A DNA stretch of 64,000 nt from Verrucomicrobiota bacterium (GTDB taxonomy: Bacteria; Verrucomicrobiota; Verrucomicrobiia; Opitutales; Opitutaceae), in NCBI GenBank assembly GCA_018239845.1, contig JAFEGO010000054.1:85580-149579 (forward strand). The letters are read 5' to 3'. A program made the position numbers and the translations under genes. This document shows, piece after piece, positions 8,974 to 17,955 of this stretch. The notes under the pieces are model-generated. The model was given only the letters and a program-made list of their open reading frames with translations. It made no database searches and was not told where the DNA came from. The number at the start of each line of letters is the position of its first letter. The stretch's first letter is position 1.

Positions 8974-9956
8974 TGGAAATCGACGACCAGACCTTGCTGC
9001 GATTTCTCGGACCCCAGCTCCGCGAGCACGGGTGCACCGCCGAGATCGACCGCGGCCTGTGGATTCTCTTTGCCGTCCCGGCGGCCGACTTGGAGGCCAA
9101 CGCCATCGCCTCGTCGCTGCTGAGCCAGGCGCCGTTCGCCCACGACGCCGGCGTATCGGAAGACGACCAATGGATGATCTATTTCGTCAACTCGGACAAC
9201 CGCTGGCCCGCGACCCAGTGGCTCGACGACCTCGCCAAGCTCACCGCCGGCGAGATCCGGCCGGTCCCCGCCGCGCACCGCGCGCTGACCCGCGAGCTGG
9301 CCGCCTCGGACAAGCCTCACCGCCTCGCGCAACAGCTCGTGACACTGCACGATGCCGGCGAGATCCGCGCCGGTCTCTTCCGCGATCCGGCGCTCGTGCG
9401 CGCGCTCCTCGACCGCCTGCATCAGCACGAGCCGCTGTTCTTCGCCGCGTTCCTCAATCTCCTCAATCACCACCTCATCGATCTCGTGGTCCTGCTCCGG
9501 CAGCTGCTGCCCGAGGATGTCGCCGCGGTGAACGACCTCCTGCGCACCGGCCTGTCGGCGGACCCGTTTTTGCAGACCCGGCAGGACGCCGCCGCCGATA
9601 TCCGCAGCATGTTCCTCCGCTTCCACCTGATCAACCCCATCGACCAGCAGAAGAACACCGCGATCAAGAATCCCTACGCCGTGTACCTTGAGGTCATGAG
9701 CGAGGGCGACCGGATCATCGCGCCGATCGACGGCAATGCTGTAGCCGTGCCGCGGGCAAACTACCTCAACGCGATCCGCGCTATCCGCCGCAATCTCTAC
9801 CGCGGCGGCGATTTCGGCACCTTCGACACGCAGGCTCCGTGGATGAACGAGGCCATCGCCCACCCTTTCCGTTTCATCAAGCAGCGCGTGGACAGCCACC
9901 GTGAGCTCACGCCCTTCGACGCGCTCTACATGCTGGAGCGCGCAGTGGAGACGTGA
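8973..9956 (+). CDS. Conserved-looking protein of unknown function, coupled to ferritin-like gene
   Basis: I do not recognise this 327-residue protein. The start at 8973 is chosen because its ATG overlaps the preceding stop as TGATG; an upstream extension of the same frame would lie wholly across the ferritin-like gene. The protein is acidic and mixed alpha/beta, with no signal peptide or membrane helix. The middle section is Leu-rich and helical (about residues 90-200). The C-terminal part contains INPIDQQKN and YLEVMSEGDRIIAP. Codon use matches the neighbours, so it is a resident gene. Coupling suggests a shared task with the diiron protein, which is inference. Confidence 0.7.
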   Translation: MEIDDQTLLRFLGPQLREHGCTAEIDRGLWILFAVPAADLEANAIASSLLSQAPFAHDAGVSEDDQWMIYFVNSDNRWPATQWLDDLAKLTAGEIRPVPAAHRALTRELAASDKPHRLAQQLVTLHDAGEIRAGLFRDPALVRALLDRLHQHEPLFFAAFLNLLNHHLIDLVVLLRQLLPEDVAAVNDLLRTGLSADPFLQTRQDAAADIRSMFLRFHLINPIDQQKNTAIKNPYAVYLEVMSEGDRIIAPIDGNAVAVPRANYLNAIRAIRRNLYRGGDFGTFDTQAPWMNEAIAHPFRFIKQRVDSHRELTPFDALYMLERAVET

Positions 9957-9962
9957 GAAAAC

Positions 9963-10955
9963 TCACCCGCGCGCCGGCATCTCCAGCGGGATGATCGCGT
10001 GGCGGCGGAGCTCGACGCCGCGGAGGAAGGTGACGATGGCGCGCTCGCCGATGCGGTCGGCGGTGAGGAGCTTGTGCAGGGCGTCCACCGCGGGCGTCGG
10101 CGCCCCGTCGAGGGCGAGCACGATGTCGCCCTCCAGCAGACCCGCCCGCATGGCGGGGCTGTTGGGCTCGAGGCCGGCCACGAGCACGCCGGTCTCTTGT
10201 TCGACGTGATGATAGCGCGCGACCTTGCGGATCAGCGGCACGTTCTGGCCGGCGAGGCCGATGAAGCTGCGGCGGATGCGGCCGTCCTTGATGAGCCACG
10301 CGGCGACCCAGCGCGCGGTGTTGCTCGCGATGGCGAAACAGATGCCCTGCGCGGGGCGGATGATCGCGGTGTTCACCCCGATGACATCGCCGCGGGTGTT
10401 GACGAGCGGGCCGCCGGAGTTGCCGGGGTTGAGCGCGGCGTCGGTCTGGATGACATTGTCGATGAGACGGCCCGAGGCCCCGCGCAACGAGCGGCCGAGG
10501 CCGCTGACGATGCCGGCGGTCACCGTCTGTTGGAAACCCATGGGCGAACCGATCGCGATGGCGATCTGCCCGGGCCGCGCCGCGTCGCTGTCGGCCAGCG
10601 CGAGATGCGCGAAGCCGTCGCCGCTCACCCGGATCACGGCGAGGTCGGTGTCGGGATCGTCGCCGATGAGATCGGCGGCGAGCTTGCGGCCGTCGGCGAG
10701 GAAGACCCGCAGCTCCTTCGCCCCGTGGACGACGTGGCTGTTGGTGAGGATGTAGCCATCGGGCGAAATAAAGAAACCCGAGCCACTGCCGCCCTGCGTC
10801 TCAGCGTTGGCGGCGGCCGGAGCCGCGCCACGGATCTCAATGTGGACGACGGCGGGATGCGCCGAGGAATAGGCGGCGGTGACGGCGGCGGAGTACGCGT
10901 CGATCAGCGCGGCATCGGCGGGCGGAGCGGAAACAGACGTGATGAACGGGACCAT
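9963..10955 (-). CDS. HtrA/DegP-like trypsin-fold serine protease with one PDZ domain
   Basis: The catalytic triad is visible: His in TNSHVV (residue 74), Asp in DTDLAVI (104) and Ser in NPGNSGGP (180), numbered from the ATG at 10955. A single PDZ domain follows at about 245-330 (ETGVLVAGLEPNSPA, LEGDIVLALDG). Neither this start nor an upstream alternative at 11087 gives a convincing signal peptide, which is unusual for DegP-type proteins and suggests a cytosolic form or export by another route. I prefer 10955 because 10956-11087 looks non-coding and contains 10-bp repeats. HtrA proteins degrade misfolded polypeptides. The gene ends 6 bp from the convergent unknown gene. Confidence 0.85.
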   Translation of the reverse strand: MVPFITSVSAPPADAALIDAYSAAVTAAYSSAHPAVVHIEIRGAAPAAANAETQGGSGSGFFISPDGYILTNSHVVHGAKELRVFLADGRKLAADLIGDDPDTDLAVIRVSGDGFAHLALADSDAARPGQIAIAIGSPMGFQQTVTAGIVSGLGRSLRGASGRLIDNVIQTDAALNPGNSGGPLVNTRGDVIGVNTAIIRPAQGICFAIASNTARWVAAWLIKDGRIRRSFIGLAGQNVPLIRKVARYHHVEQETGVLVAGLEPNSPAMRAGLLEGDIVLALDGAPTPAVDALHKLLTADRIGERAIVTFLRGVELRRHAIIPLEMPARG

Positions 10956-11076
10956 GCCGCCGAATGAGCGAAGGTTGTCGCGCAATGCAAGTAGCGCCCG
11001 GGCCTCCCCGCTTTTTCCAGTTGCTGAATCGGCAAACCCGCCAACCTTTGTTGGGCCTGACACGAACTCGTGCGTG

Positions 11077-11096
11077 ATCGGACACAATCGAACACA
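11077..11096. repeat. Two tandem 10-bp repeats ATCGRACACA
   Basis: ATCGGACACA (11077-11086) is followed directly by ATCGAACACA (11087-11096). The same unit is repeated four times at 52427-52466. The position, in the 327-bp gap between the htrA-like gene and coaX, would fit a binding site for a regulator or a remnant of a dispersed repeat. Apart from this I see nothing in the gap. Confidence 0.6.
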
Positions 11097-11282
11097 ACTC
11101 CGTCTCCGGACCCATCAAGGCCTGATCGCCATGCGACAAGCACTCCCGTCCTACCACCTCCGCTCCCCGCAGGCCGTCCGTTCATGGAACGCTGCCCGGG
11201 CGGCATGAAACCTTCCGCCGGCTCCGACCGGTCGCGCTGCATCGCGACGGCTCCGCCGGCCTGAAACCTCCCTCCCCCCGCC

Positions 11283-12065
11283 ATGCTCCTCTGTCTCGAT
11301 ATTGGCAATACCCAGATCCACGCCGGCGTGTTCGACGGCGATGTCCTCCGCTGCCAGTTCCGCAAGGCCACGGTGCCGCTCGGCACGACGGATGAGCTGG
11401 GCATCTTCTTCACCGCCGTGCTGCGCGAGAACGGCGTCGAGCCCCGCGCGATCAGCGCCATCGCGATCTGCTCCGTGGTGCCGCAGGCGCTCTACAGCCT
11501 GCGCGGCGCGGCCGAGAAATATTTCCGCTGCGAACCGCTCGTGCTGCAGGCCGGCGTGAAGACCGGCCTCAAGATCAAGTACCGCAACCCCGCCGAGGTC
11601 GGGGCCGACCGCATCGCCAACGCCATCGCCGCGGTGAAATTCCACCCGGGCCGCGACCTGCTCGTGGTGGACTTCGGCACGGCCACCACCGTCGAGGCGA
11701 TCACCGCGGCGGGCGACTACCTCGGCGGCGCGCTGCTGCCGGGCCTCGGTCTCTCCGCCGAGTCGCTCGCGGGCCGGACCGCCAAGCTCCCGCGCGTCGA
11801 GATCGCGCGGCCCGAGCACGCGCTCGGCCGCAGCTCCGTCGAGAGCGTGCAGTCGGGTCTCTTCCACGGCCACGTCGGCGCGGTGAAACATCTCATCGCG
11901 CTCGTCTCGGCGGAGGCCTTCGGGGACCGCCGTCCGCAGATCATCGGCACGGGCGGCTTCGCCCGGATGTTCGCCGACGAGGGGCTCTTCGACGAGATCG
12001 TCCCCGAGCTCGTGCTGCACGGCCTCAAACACGCCCACACGCTCAATCATGCCCACGGCAACTAA
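11283..12065 (+). CDS. coaX: Type III pantothenate kinase
   Basis: The 260-residue protein has the CoaX signature motifs: DIGNT (6-10) for phosphate binding, the PAEVGADR segment and DFGTATT for the second phosphate/Mg site, with GGALLPGLGLS following. It phosphorylates pantothenate, the first step of CoA synthesis, and unlike CoaA is not inhibited by CoA (family knowledge). It is cytosolic. It is the first gene of a compact cofactor cluster: its last 17 bp overlap nadA, so the two are probably co-translated. The pairing of coaX with NAD genes places CoA and NAD synthesis under one transcript. Confidence 0.95.
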   Translation: MLLCLDIGNTQIHAGVFDGDVLRCQFRKATVPLGTTDELGIFFTAVLRENGVEPRAISAIAICSVVPQALYSLRGAAEKYFRCEPLVLQAGVKTGLKIKYRNPAEVGADRIANAIAAVKFHPGRDLLVVDFGTATTVEAITAAGDYLGGALLPGLGLSAESLAGRTAKLPRVEIARPEHALGRSSVESVQSGLFHGHVGAVKHLIALVSAEAFGDRRPQIIGTGGFARMFADEGLFDEIVPELVLHGLKHAHTLNHAHGN

Positions 12066-13122
12066 TTCCCCCGCCTTCACCGAAGCCGAGCTCACCGCCG
12101 AAACCGAGCGGCTCTTCCGCCAGCTCCTCACCGCCGACTGCGCGCCCGGCCGCAAGTGGGACTACGAAGGCTGCCGCCGCATCGCGCCGCTCACCCTCGA
12201 GATCAACCGGCTCAAAAAGGAGCAGGATGCCGTCATCCTCACGCACAGCTACGTCGAGCCCGAGCTGGTGTACGGCGTGGGCGACTTCAAGGGCGACTCC
12301 TACTACCTCAGCCTCCAGGCACGCGACGCGAAGGCGAAGAAGATCGTGTTCGCCGGCGTCGTCTTCATGGCGGAGACGGCCAAGATCCTCTCGCCCCAGG
12401 CCACCGTGGTCGTCCCCGATGGCGGCTCCGGCTGCTCGCTCGCGGACTCGATGACCGGTGAGGGCGTCCGCTGGCTGAAGTCCGTTTATCCCGACGCCGC
12501 GGTCGTCTGCTACATCAACAGCACCGCCGAGGTGAAGGCCGAGTGCGACGTCTGCGTCACCTCCGGCAACGTGTACGACATCGTCGCGCAGCTCCCGCAG
12601 CGCCGCATCGTCTTCGTGCCCGACCGCCTCATGGCGGAAAACATCCGCGCCGAGCTCAAGCGCCGCGGCAGCGACAAGGAGATCATTTCCTCCGACGGCA
12701 CCTGCATCGTCCACGACCACTTCGACCTCGCGGCCATCCGCGACGCGCGCGCGCGTTTCCCCGGCCTCAAGGTCGTGGCGCACCCCGAGTGCACACCCGA
12801 GATCGCCGCGGCGGCCGACTACGTCGGCAGCACCGGCGGCATGATGAAGTACGTCAAGACGACCGCCGCGCCGTACTTCCTGATGCTCACCGAGTGCGGC
12901 CTCGTCGGCCGCCTCCAGGTCGAGGCGCCGGAAAAGCACTTCATCGGCGGCTGCCAGCTCTGCCCGTACATGAAGCTCAACTCCCTCGAAAAAGTCCTCC
13001 AGGTGATGAAGGCTCCGCGCCCCGACCAGATCATCACGCTCGACGAGGGCCTCCGCCGCCGCGCCGCCCGCAGCATCGAGCGGATGTTCGAGCTCACCCC
13101 TGCCACGCCCGTCCAGGGCTGA
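12049..13122 (+). CDS. nadA: Quinolinate synthase A ([4Fe-4S])
   Basis: NadA condenses iminoaspartate with dihydroxyacetone phosphate to quinolinate. The 357-residue protein shows the three-fold repeated architecture: HSYVEPELVYGVGD near the start, GVVFMAETAKIL, GCSLADSM, then CDVCVTSGN, HPECTPEIA with STGGM, and GGCQLCPYMK near the end. The Cys residues in GCSLAD, AECDVC and QLCPYMK are candidates for the three iron-sulfur ligands. The start at 12049 overlaps coaX by 17 bp and keeps the N-terminal helix typical of the family. The product is handed to NadC, encoded next. Confidence 0.96.
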   Translation: MPTATNSPAFTEAELTAETERLFRQLLTADCAPGRKWDYEGCRRIAPLTLEINRLKKEQDAVILTHSYVEPELVYGVGDFKGDSYYLSLQARDAKAKKIVFAGVVFMAETAKILSPQATVVVPDGGSGCSLADSMTGEGVRWLKSVYPDAAVVCYINSTAEVKAECDVCVTSGNVYDIVAQLPQRRIVFVPDRLMAENIRAELKRRGSDKEIISSDGTCIVHDHFDLAAIRDARARFPGLKVVAHPECTPEIAAAADYVGSTGGMMKYVKTTAAPYFLMLTECGLVGRLQVEAPEKHFIGGCQLCPYMKLNSLEKVLQVMKAPRPDQIITLDEGLRRRAARSIERMFELTPATPVQG

Positions 13123-13137
13123 CCCTTTCCCCGCATC

Positions 13138-13977
13138 ATGCCCGATCCCCGCACGCTCCACCTGATCGACCTCGCCCTCGACGAAGACGCCGGCCTCGGC
13201 GACGTCACCAGCCGCGCGATCTTCCCGCCGAACCACCGCAGCCGCGCCGTCATCGAGACGCGTCAGGAGCTGACTCTCTGCGGTCTCGACATCGCCGCAG
13301 CCGTGTTCGTCAAGGTCGATCCCGCGCTCAAGGTCCGGCTCCTCGCCGCCGACGGCGACCGCATCGATCCCGACGTGCATGTGCTGCACATCGAGGGCCC
13401 CACGGCCGCCCTCCTCACCGCCGAGCGCACCGCGCTGAATTTCCTGCAGCGCCTGAGCGGCGTCGCCACGCAGGCCCGCCGCTTCGCCGACGCCGTGGCC
13501 GGCACCGGTGTCCGCATTGTCGATACGCGCAAGACCACGCCCGGCTGGCGCGCGCTGGAGAAGTACGCCGTGCGCTGCGGCGGCTGCTACAACCACCGCT
13601 TCTCCCTCGGCGAGCATGTCCTCATCAAGGACAACCACATCGCCGCCGCAGGCTCGCTCGCCAAGGCCGTCGCCCTCTGCCGCGCCGCCGCGCCGCACGC
13701 GGCCAAGATCGAGGTCGAGGCCACCACCCTCGCCGAGGTCCGCGCGGCGGTCCGCGCCGGCGCGGGGGTCATCCTCCTCGACAACATGACGCCCGCGCAG
13801 GTCCGCGCCGCCGTGGTCGAGATCGCGGGCAAGGCCACCGTGGAAGTCTCCGGCGGCGTGAAATTCGCCACGCTCCGCGACTACGCCCTGCCCGGCGTGG
13901 ATGTGATCAGCATCGGCGCCCTCACCCACTCCGCCCCGGCCGCCGACCTCAGCCTCACCTTGCAGCCCCGCCGCTGA
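13138..13977 (+). CDS. nadC: Nicotinate-nucleotide pyrophosphorylase (carboxylating)
   Basis: This enzyme converts quinolinate and PRPP to nicotinate mononucleotide. The 279 residues match the usual length. Recognisable motifs are EDAGLGDVTS at the N-terminus, ERTALNFLQRLSGVAT, DTRKTTPGWR (binding of the substrate carboxylates and phosphates), GGCYNHRFSLGEHVLIKDNH and LLDNMTP. It lies 15 bp after nadA and 4 bp before nadB, within a single transcription unit. No unusual features. Confidence 0.96.
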   Translation: MPDPRTLHLIDLALDEDAGLGDVTSRAIFPPNHRSRAVIETRQELTLCGLDIAAAVFVKVDPALKVRLLAADGDRIDPDVHVLHIEGPTAALLTAERTALNFLQRLSGVATQARRFADAVAGTGVRIVDTRKTTPGWRALEKYAVRCGGCYNHRFSLGEHVLIKDNHIAAAGSLAKAVALCRAAAPHAAKIEVEATTLAEVRAAVRAGAGVILLDNMTPAQVRAAVVEIAGKATVEVSGGVKFATLRDYALPGVDVISIGALTHSAPAADLSLTLQPRR

Positions 13978-13981
13978 CGCC

Positions 13982-15544
13982 ATGCGCACGATCCACACCG
14001 ACTGCCTCGTCCTCGGGGCCGGGCTCGCCGGCTCCGCCTACGCGTGGCACGCCGCGCGCGCCGGCCTGAAAGTCGAGCTCCTCTCCCTCGGCGATCCCCT
14101 CCGCGCCAACAGCGACTGGGCCCAGGGCGGCATCATCTACGACACGAGCCCCGACCCCGCGCAGCTCGCGCAGGACATCATGGCCGCAAGCGACAACACC
14201 TCCAACCCCGCCGCCATCGAGCAGCTCGTGCGCGAGGGCCCCGCGGCGGTGAAGGAACTGCTCCTTGATGAACTGCACGTGGACTTCGACCGCGATGCCA
14301 ACGGCCAGCTCGACCTCGCCCGCGAAGGCGGCCACCGCGAGCGCCGCATCATTCACGCGAAGGACACCACCGGCCACGCCATCCTCGCCGCCCTCGCCCG
14401 CCGCGTGGACACGACGCCCGGCATCACGCGCCGGCAGAATTTCGCGGCCATCGACCTCGCGACGCTCTCCCACAGCGCCAGCGGCGACAATACCGCCGCG
14501 CGCTACGAGCCCCTGACCTGCTTCGGCTGCTACGCGCTCGACCAGACGACCGGCGAGGTCGTCGCCTTCGTCGCGAAGAAGACCATCCTCGCCACCGGCG
14601 GCCTCGGCGGGATCTTCCTGCACACCACCAACCAGCCCGGCAGCATCGGCCACGGCGTCGCCATGGCCTACCGCGTGGGCGCGCGCCTGATCGACCTCGA
14701 GTATGTGCAGTTCCACCCGACCGTGCTCCACGCGCGCGGCGCCGCACCCTTCCTCATCACCGAGGCGATCCGCGGCGAAGGCGCCGTGCTGGTGGACAGC
14801 CACGGCCGCCGCTTCCTCGACGGCGTACACCCGCTCGGCTCGCTCGCGCCGCGCGATGTCGTGGCCCGCGCGATCAAGCAGCACCTCGCCACCACCGGCG
14901 AGCCCTGCGCCTACCTCGATCTCTCCGCCCTCGCGCCCGACTTCATCCGCGAACGCTTCCCCGCGATCTACCAGCGCTGCCTCGCGGCCGGCATCGACAT
15001 CACCCGCCAGCCGATCCCGGTCGTGCCCGCCGCGCATTTCTCCTGCGGCGGCGTCCACACCGACCTGCGCGGCCGGACGAATGTCCGCCACCTCAACGCC
15101 ATCGGCGAAACGGCCTGCACGGGGCTCCACGGGGCCAACCGTCTCGCGAGCACGTCGCTGCTCGAGTGCCTCGTGAGTGCGCGCGCCACCGCCGGCGCCG
15201 ATGCCGCCGAGCTCGCCAGCGCACCCTTCACGCCCCCCGAGCCCAAGCCCTGGACGAGCCCCGCCAAGCTCGCCGACCCGATGCTCGTGCGGCAGGACCT
15301 GCACCAGATCCGCACCACGATGTGGAACTACGCCGGCATCATCCGATCGCCGCGCCGCCTCGCGCGCGCGCGCCGCGTGCTGCTGGAGCTGCGGGAGGAC
15401 ATCCAGGCGTTTTACCGCGACTGCCGGCCGACCGCGGAGCTGATCGAGCTCCGCAACGCCGTGCAAACCGCCCTCCTCGTCGTGTACGCCGCCGCGCTCA
15501 ATCCCGTGAGCAAGGGCTGCCACCACCTCATCGCGGAGGAATAA
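13982..15544 (+). CDS. nadB: L-aspartate oxidase
   Basis: NadB oxidises L-aspartate to iminoaspartate, the substrate of NadA. The 520-residue flavoprotein starts with an FAD-binding Rossmann motif (VLGAGLAGSAYAWHAA, about 10-25) and has SDWAQGGI, HAKDTTGHAIL, HPTVL, the HFSCGGVHTD active-site segment and ETACTGLHGANRLAS near the substrate loop. Length and motif order agree with the NadB/SdhA flavoprotein family; HAKDTTGHA and SDWAQGG separate it from succinate dehydrogenase. It completes the nadA-nadC-nadB set, so de novo NAD synthesis from aspartate is encoded in one operon. Confidence 0.95.
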   Translation: MRTIHTDCLVLGAGLAGSAYAWHAARAGLKVELLSLGDPLRANSDWAQGGIIYDTSPDPAQLAQDIMAASDNTSNPAAIEQLVREGPAAVKELLLDELHVDFDRDANGQLDLAREGGHRERRIIHAKDTTGHAILAALARRVDTTPGITRRQNFAAIDLATLSHSASGDNTAARYEPLTCFGCYALDQTTGEVVAFVAKKTILATGGLGGIFLHTTNQPGSIGHGVAMAYRVGARLIDLEYVQFHPTVLHARGAAPFLITEAIRGEGAVLVDSHGRRFLDGVHPLGSLAPRDVVARAIKQHLATTGEPCAYLDLSALAPDFIRERFPAIYQRCLAAGIDITRQPIPVVPAAHFSCGGVHTDLRGRTNVRHLNAIGETACTGLHGANRLASTSLLECLVSARATAGADAAELASAPFTPPEPKPWTSPAKLADPMLVRQDLHQIRTTMWNYAGIIRSPRRLARARRVLLELREDIQAFYRDCRPTAELIELRNAVQTALLVVYAAALNPVSKGCHHLIAEE

Positions 15545-15594
15545 GGTGGGCGGGGCGCCCGGCGCGCAGTATCCCTGCGCCCAGACCACTCCCC

Positions 15595-15975
15595 ATGCGC
15601 CTCGAACACTTCGCCCTCAACGTCCCCGATGCCCGCGCGCACGCGCAATGGCTCGTGCAGCACCTCGGCTTCTCCGTCGTGCGCGCCCGGCCCGATGCGC
15701 CGTACACGCACTTCCTCGCCGACGACTCCGGCCGCGTGGTCGTCGAGCTGTACTCCAACACCAAGGTCGCATTCCCCGACCACGCCGCGGCGCATCCGCT
15801 GAGCTTCCACTTCGCGCTCGTCTCCGCGGACGCGCACGCCGACCGCCGCCGCCTCGAGGCCGCGGGCGCCACGCATTTCCTCGACGAGCCGCAGCCCGAC
15901 GGTTCACAACTCGTCATGCTCCGCGATCCGTGGGGCGTGCCCCTCCAGCTCTGCCAGCGCACCAAGCCCTTCTGA
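15595..15975 (+). CDS. VOC (glyoxalase/bleomycin-resistance) family protein
   Basis: A 126-residue single VOC module starting MRLEHFALNV, with a metal-ligand His at position 5, a Glu in RVVVELYSN, a central His in LSFHFAL, and the C-terminal LRDPWGVPLQLCQR strand typical of these folds. VOC proteins bind a divalent metal and act as isomerases, dioxygenases or antibiotic binders; the substrate is unknown. It lies 50 bp after nadB and 8 bp before the sulfatase gene, so it may be co-transcribed with either, but no functional link to NAD synthesis is obvious. Confidence 0.85.
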   Translation: MRLEHFALNVPDARAHAQWLVQHLGFSVVRARPDAPYTHFLADDSGRVVVELYSNTKVAFPDHAAAHPLSFHFALVSADAHADRRRLEAAGATHFLDEPQPDGSQLVMLRDPWGVPLQLCQRTKPF

Positions 15976-15983
15976 CCCTCTTT

Positions 15984-17399
15984 ATGAAAACCGCGCTCCG
16001 CAACCTCGCCGTCCTCGTCCTCGTCTCCGTGCTGCCCGGCCTCGCGCGCGCGCAGGCGCCGCGGCCCAACATCGTTTTCATTCTGACCGACGACCTCGGC
16101 TACGGCGAGATCGGCGTGTACGGCCAGAAGGTCATCCGCACGCCGGAGATCGACCGGCTCGCGGCGGAGGGCATGCGCTTCACCCAGTTCTACGCGGGCA
16201 ACGCCGTCTGCGCCCCGTCGCGCAGCGTGCTCATGACCGGCCAGCACATGGGCCACACCCGCGTGCGCGGCAACGCCGGCGACCTCGGGCCCGCCGCGCA
16301 GCGCCTGGAGGCCGGTGATACCACCGTCGCACGCGTGCTCCAGCAGGCCGGCTACACCACCGGCCTCATCGGCAAGTGGGGCCTCGGCTACGCCAACGAC
16401 GCGGGCGATCCGCGCAAGCAGGGCTTCGACTACAGCTTCGGCTTCCTCAGCCAGACGCACGCGCACAACCACTTCCCGGACTTCCTCTGGCGCAACGGCG
16501 AGCGCGTCCCGCTGCCCAACGTCATCCAGCGCGTCGGCCCCGTCGATGGCGTGGGCTACGCGACGAAGCGCGTCGTCTATGCCGACGACCTGTTTTTCGA
16601 CGAAGCCCGCGACTTCATCGCACGCAGCAAGGACCGCCCGTTCTTCCTCTACCTCGCCCTCACCGTGCCGCACGCCAACAACGAGCGCGCGGAAAAACTC
16701 GGCGACGGCCAGGAAGTCCCCGACTACGGCCCCTACGCCAAGGAGCCCTGGTCCGACGCGGAGAAAGGCCAGGCCGCGATGATCACGCGCATGGACGCGC
16801 GCGTCGGCGCACTCATGGCGCAGCTGAAAAAGCTGGGGATTGACGAACGCACGCTCGTGATCTTCACCAGCGACAACGGCCCGCACAACGAGGGCGGCCC
16901 CGCCTTCAGCCCGCGGTTCTTCACCGCCAGCGGTCCCCTCCGCGGCATCAAGCGCGACCTCACCGACGGCGGCATCCGCATCCCCTTCATCGCGCGCTGG
17001 CCCGGCCAGATCAAGCCGGGCGCCGTGTCGGCCCACGCGGGCTACTTTGGCGATATGATGGCGACCTTCGCCGAGCTCGCCGGCACGACCCTGCCGAAGG
17101 ATCGCGACAGCCTTAGTATCGTCCCCGAGCTGCTCGGCCGCGGCGCGCAGGCCAGCCACCCGTATCTCTACTGGGAGTTCTACGAGGGCGGTTTTTCCCA
17201 AGCCGTGGTCCTGGAGGGCCGTTGGAAGGGCCTGCGCCTGAAGCAGCTCTCCGCGCCGATCCAGCTCTTCGACTTAAGCAAGGACATCGGCGAGCAGACC
17301 GACCTGGCCGCCGCGCACCCCGAGCTCGTCGCCCGGATGGCGGAGATCATGCGCACGGCCCACGTGGACAACGAGCATTGGAAAATGCCCGCGCCGTGA
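15984..17399 (+). CDS. Exported sulfatase of the formylglycine (arylsulfatase) family
   Basis: The 471-residue protein has a signal peptide (MKTALRNLAVLVLVSVLPGL, cut after ARA or AQA). Metal ligands DD are at 36-37 (LTDDLGYG). The sulfatase signature CAPSR begins at Cys76, the residue converted to formylglycine, followed by SVLMTG. GLIGKWGLGY and SDNGPHNEGG supply further active-site residues. Such enzymes remove sulfate esters from polysaccharides or aryl sulfates in the periplasm or outside. Verrucomicrobiota are known for many sulfatases. No formylglycine-generating enzyme is seen in the window. Confidence 0.93.
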   Translation: MKTALRNLAVLVLVSVLPGLARAQAPRPNIVFILTDDLGYGEIGVYGQKVIRTPEIDRLAAEGMRFTQFYAGNAVCAPSRSVLMTGQHMGHTRVRGNAGDLGPAAQRLEAGDTTVARVLQQAGYTTGLIGKWGLGYANDAGDPRKQGFDYSFGFLSQTHAHNHFPDFLWRNGERVPLPNVIQRVGPVDGVGYATKRVVYADDLFFDEARDFIARSKDRPFFLYLALTVPHANNERAEKLGDGQEVPDYGPYAKEPWSDAEKGQAAMITRMDARVGALMAQLKKLGIDERTLVIFTSDNGPHNEGGPAFSPRFFTASGPLRGIKRDLTDGGIRIPFIARWPGQIKPGAVSAHAGYFGDMMATFAELAGTTLPKDRDSLSIVPELLGRGAQASHPYLYWEFYEGGFSQAVVLEGRWKGLRLKQLSAPIQLFDLSKDIGEQTDLAAAHPELVARMAEIMRTAHVDNEHWKMPAP

Positions 17400-17477
17400 A
17401 CCCGCCCGGCGCGGGTGTTGCACACTTGTAACCCCCGCGCGGTTGTTTCTCCGCGCGCGCCTGCGACCATCGGCGCG

Positions 17478-17858
17478 ATGCGCACGCTGGCCCAGTCCTA
17501 CGCCGAGAAAAACCACTGTCCGGAGACGGACTGCGAGCGGCGGCTCTTCCTCGCCTGCCTGCACCGGCGCGCGTTTTTCGCCTTCCCGTCCGTGGTCGCG
17601 ATGTTCAACCCGCTCTTCTTCTCCGCGGACCACGAGCTGATCCGGGCCGCGGCCCACGCGACGGACCTGGCCCAGCTCGAGCGCGCGATCACGGACTTCC
17701 AGTCCGACTCGCGGAACTACGAGTGGTGGCGCCGCCGGATGAGGTTGCGCGTATCCGTCAGCCGGTTGCGCCGCTTGGCCCGCCAACACCTGCCGCGGTC
17801 GGGCGACGGGAGCCGGCCACCGGCGGGCAGCATCCCGCCGATGGCCCCGCGGGACTGA
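17478..17858 (+). CDS. Small basic protein of unknown function
   Basis: A 126-residue frame beginning MRTLAQSYAEKNHC. It contains Cys14, Cys19 and Cys27, a hydrophobic middle (FFAFPSVVAMFNPLFF) and a strongly basic stretch WWRRRMRLRVSVSRLRRLARQ near residues 82-102. An upstream extension to 17415 lacks support. I do not recognise the family. The base composition fits the neighbourhood, and the gene is followed at once by a palindromic repeat that separates it from the convergent repeat-protein gene. It is plausibly real but could be a spurious frame. Confidence 0.5.
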   Translation: MRTLAQSYAEKNHCPETDCERRLFLACLHRRAFFAFPSVVAMFNPLFFSADHELIRAAAHATDLAQLERAITDFQSDSRNYEWWRRRMRLRVSVSRLRRLARQHLPRSGDGSRPPAGSIPPMAPRD

Positions 17859-17869
17859 GCCGGTCCTTG

Positions 17870-17938
17870 GCCACAGATTACACAGATGGGCACAGATAGG
17901 CCCCGGATATATCCGTGCCCATCTGTGTAATCCGTGGC
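17870..17938. repeat. Large palindromic intergenic element, probable bidirectional terminator
   Basis: A 24-bp left arm (17870-17893) and a 24-bp right arm (17915-17938) are complementary with one mismatch and a 21-nt loop. The arm reads GCCACAGATTACACAGATGG and onward. It sits between two convergent genes, 11 bp after one stop and 17 bp before the other, so it can act as a two-way terminator. Repeats of this CCACAGATTACACAGAT style are, from memory, dispersed in Verrucomicrobiota genomes; a shorter cousin (CCACGAAACACACGAAA) is at 60050. Confidence 0.75.
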
Positions 17939-17955
17939 TAAAAAACCGTATCGCC

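Noticed and set aside
12043..15589. Two long minus-strand frames (651 and 544 codons) opposite nadA-nadB
   Set aside because: Opposite strand encodes well-recognised NAD enzymes. The antisense products are Glu/Gly/Arg/Ala-rich noise.
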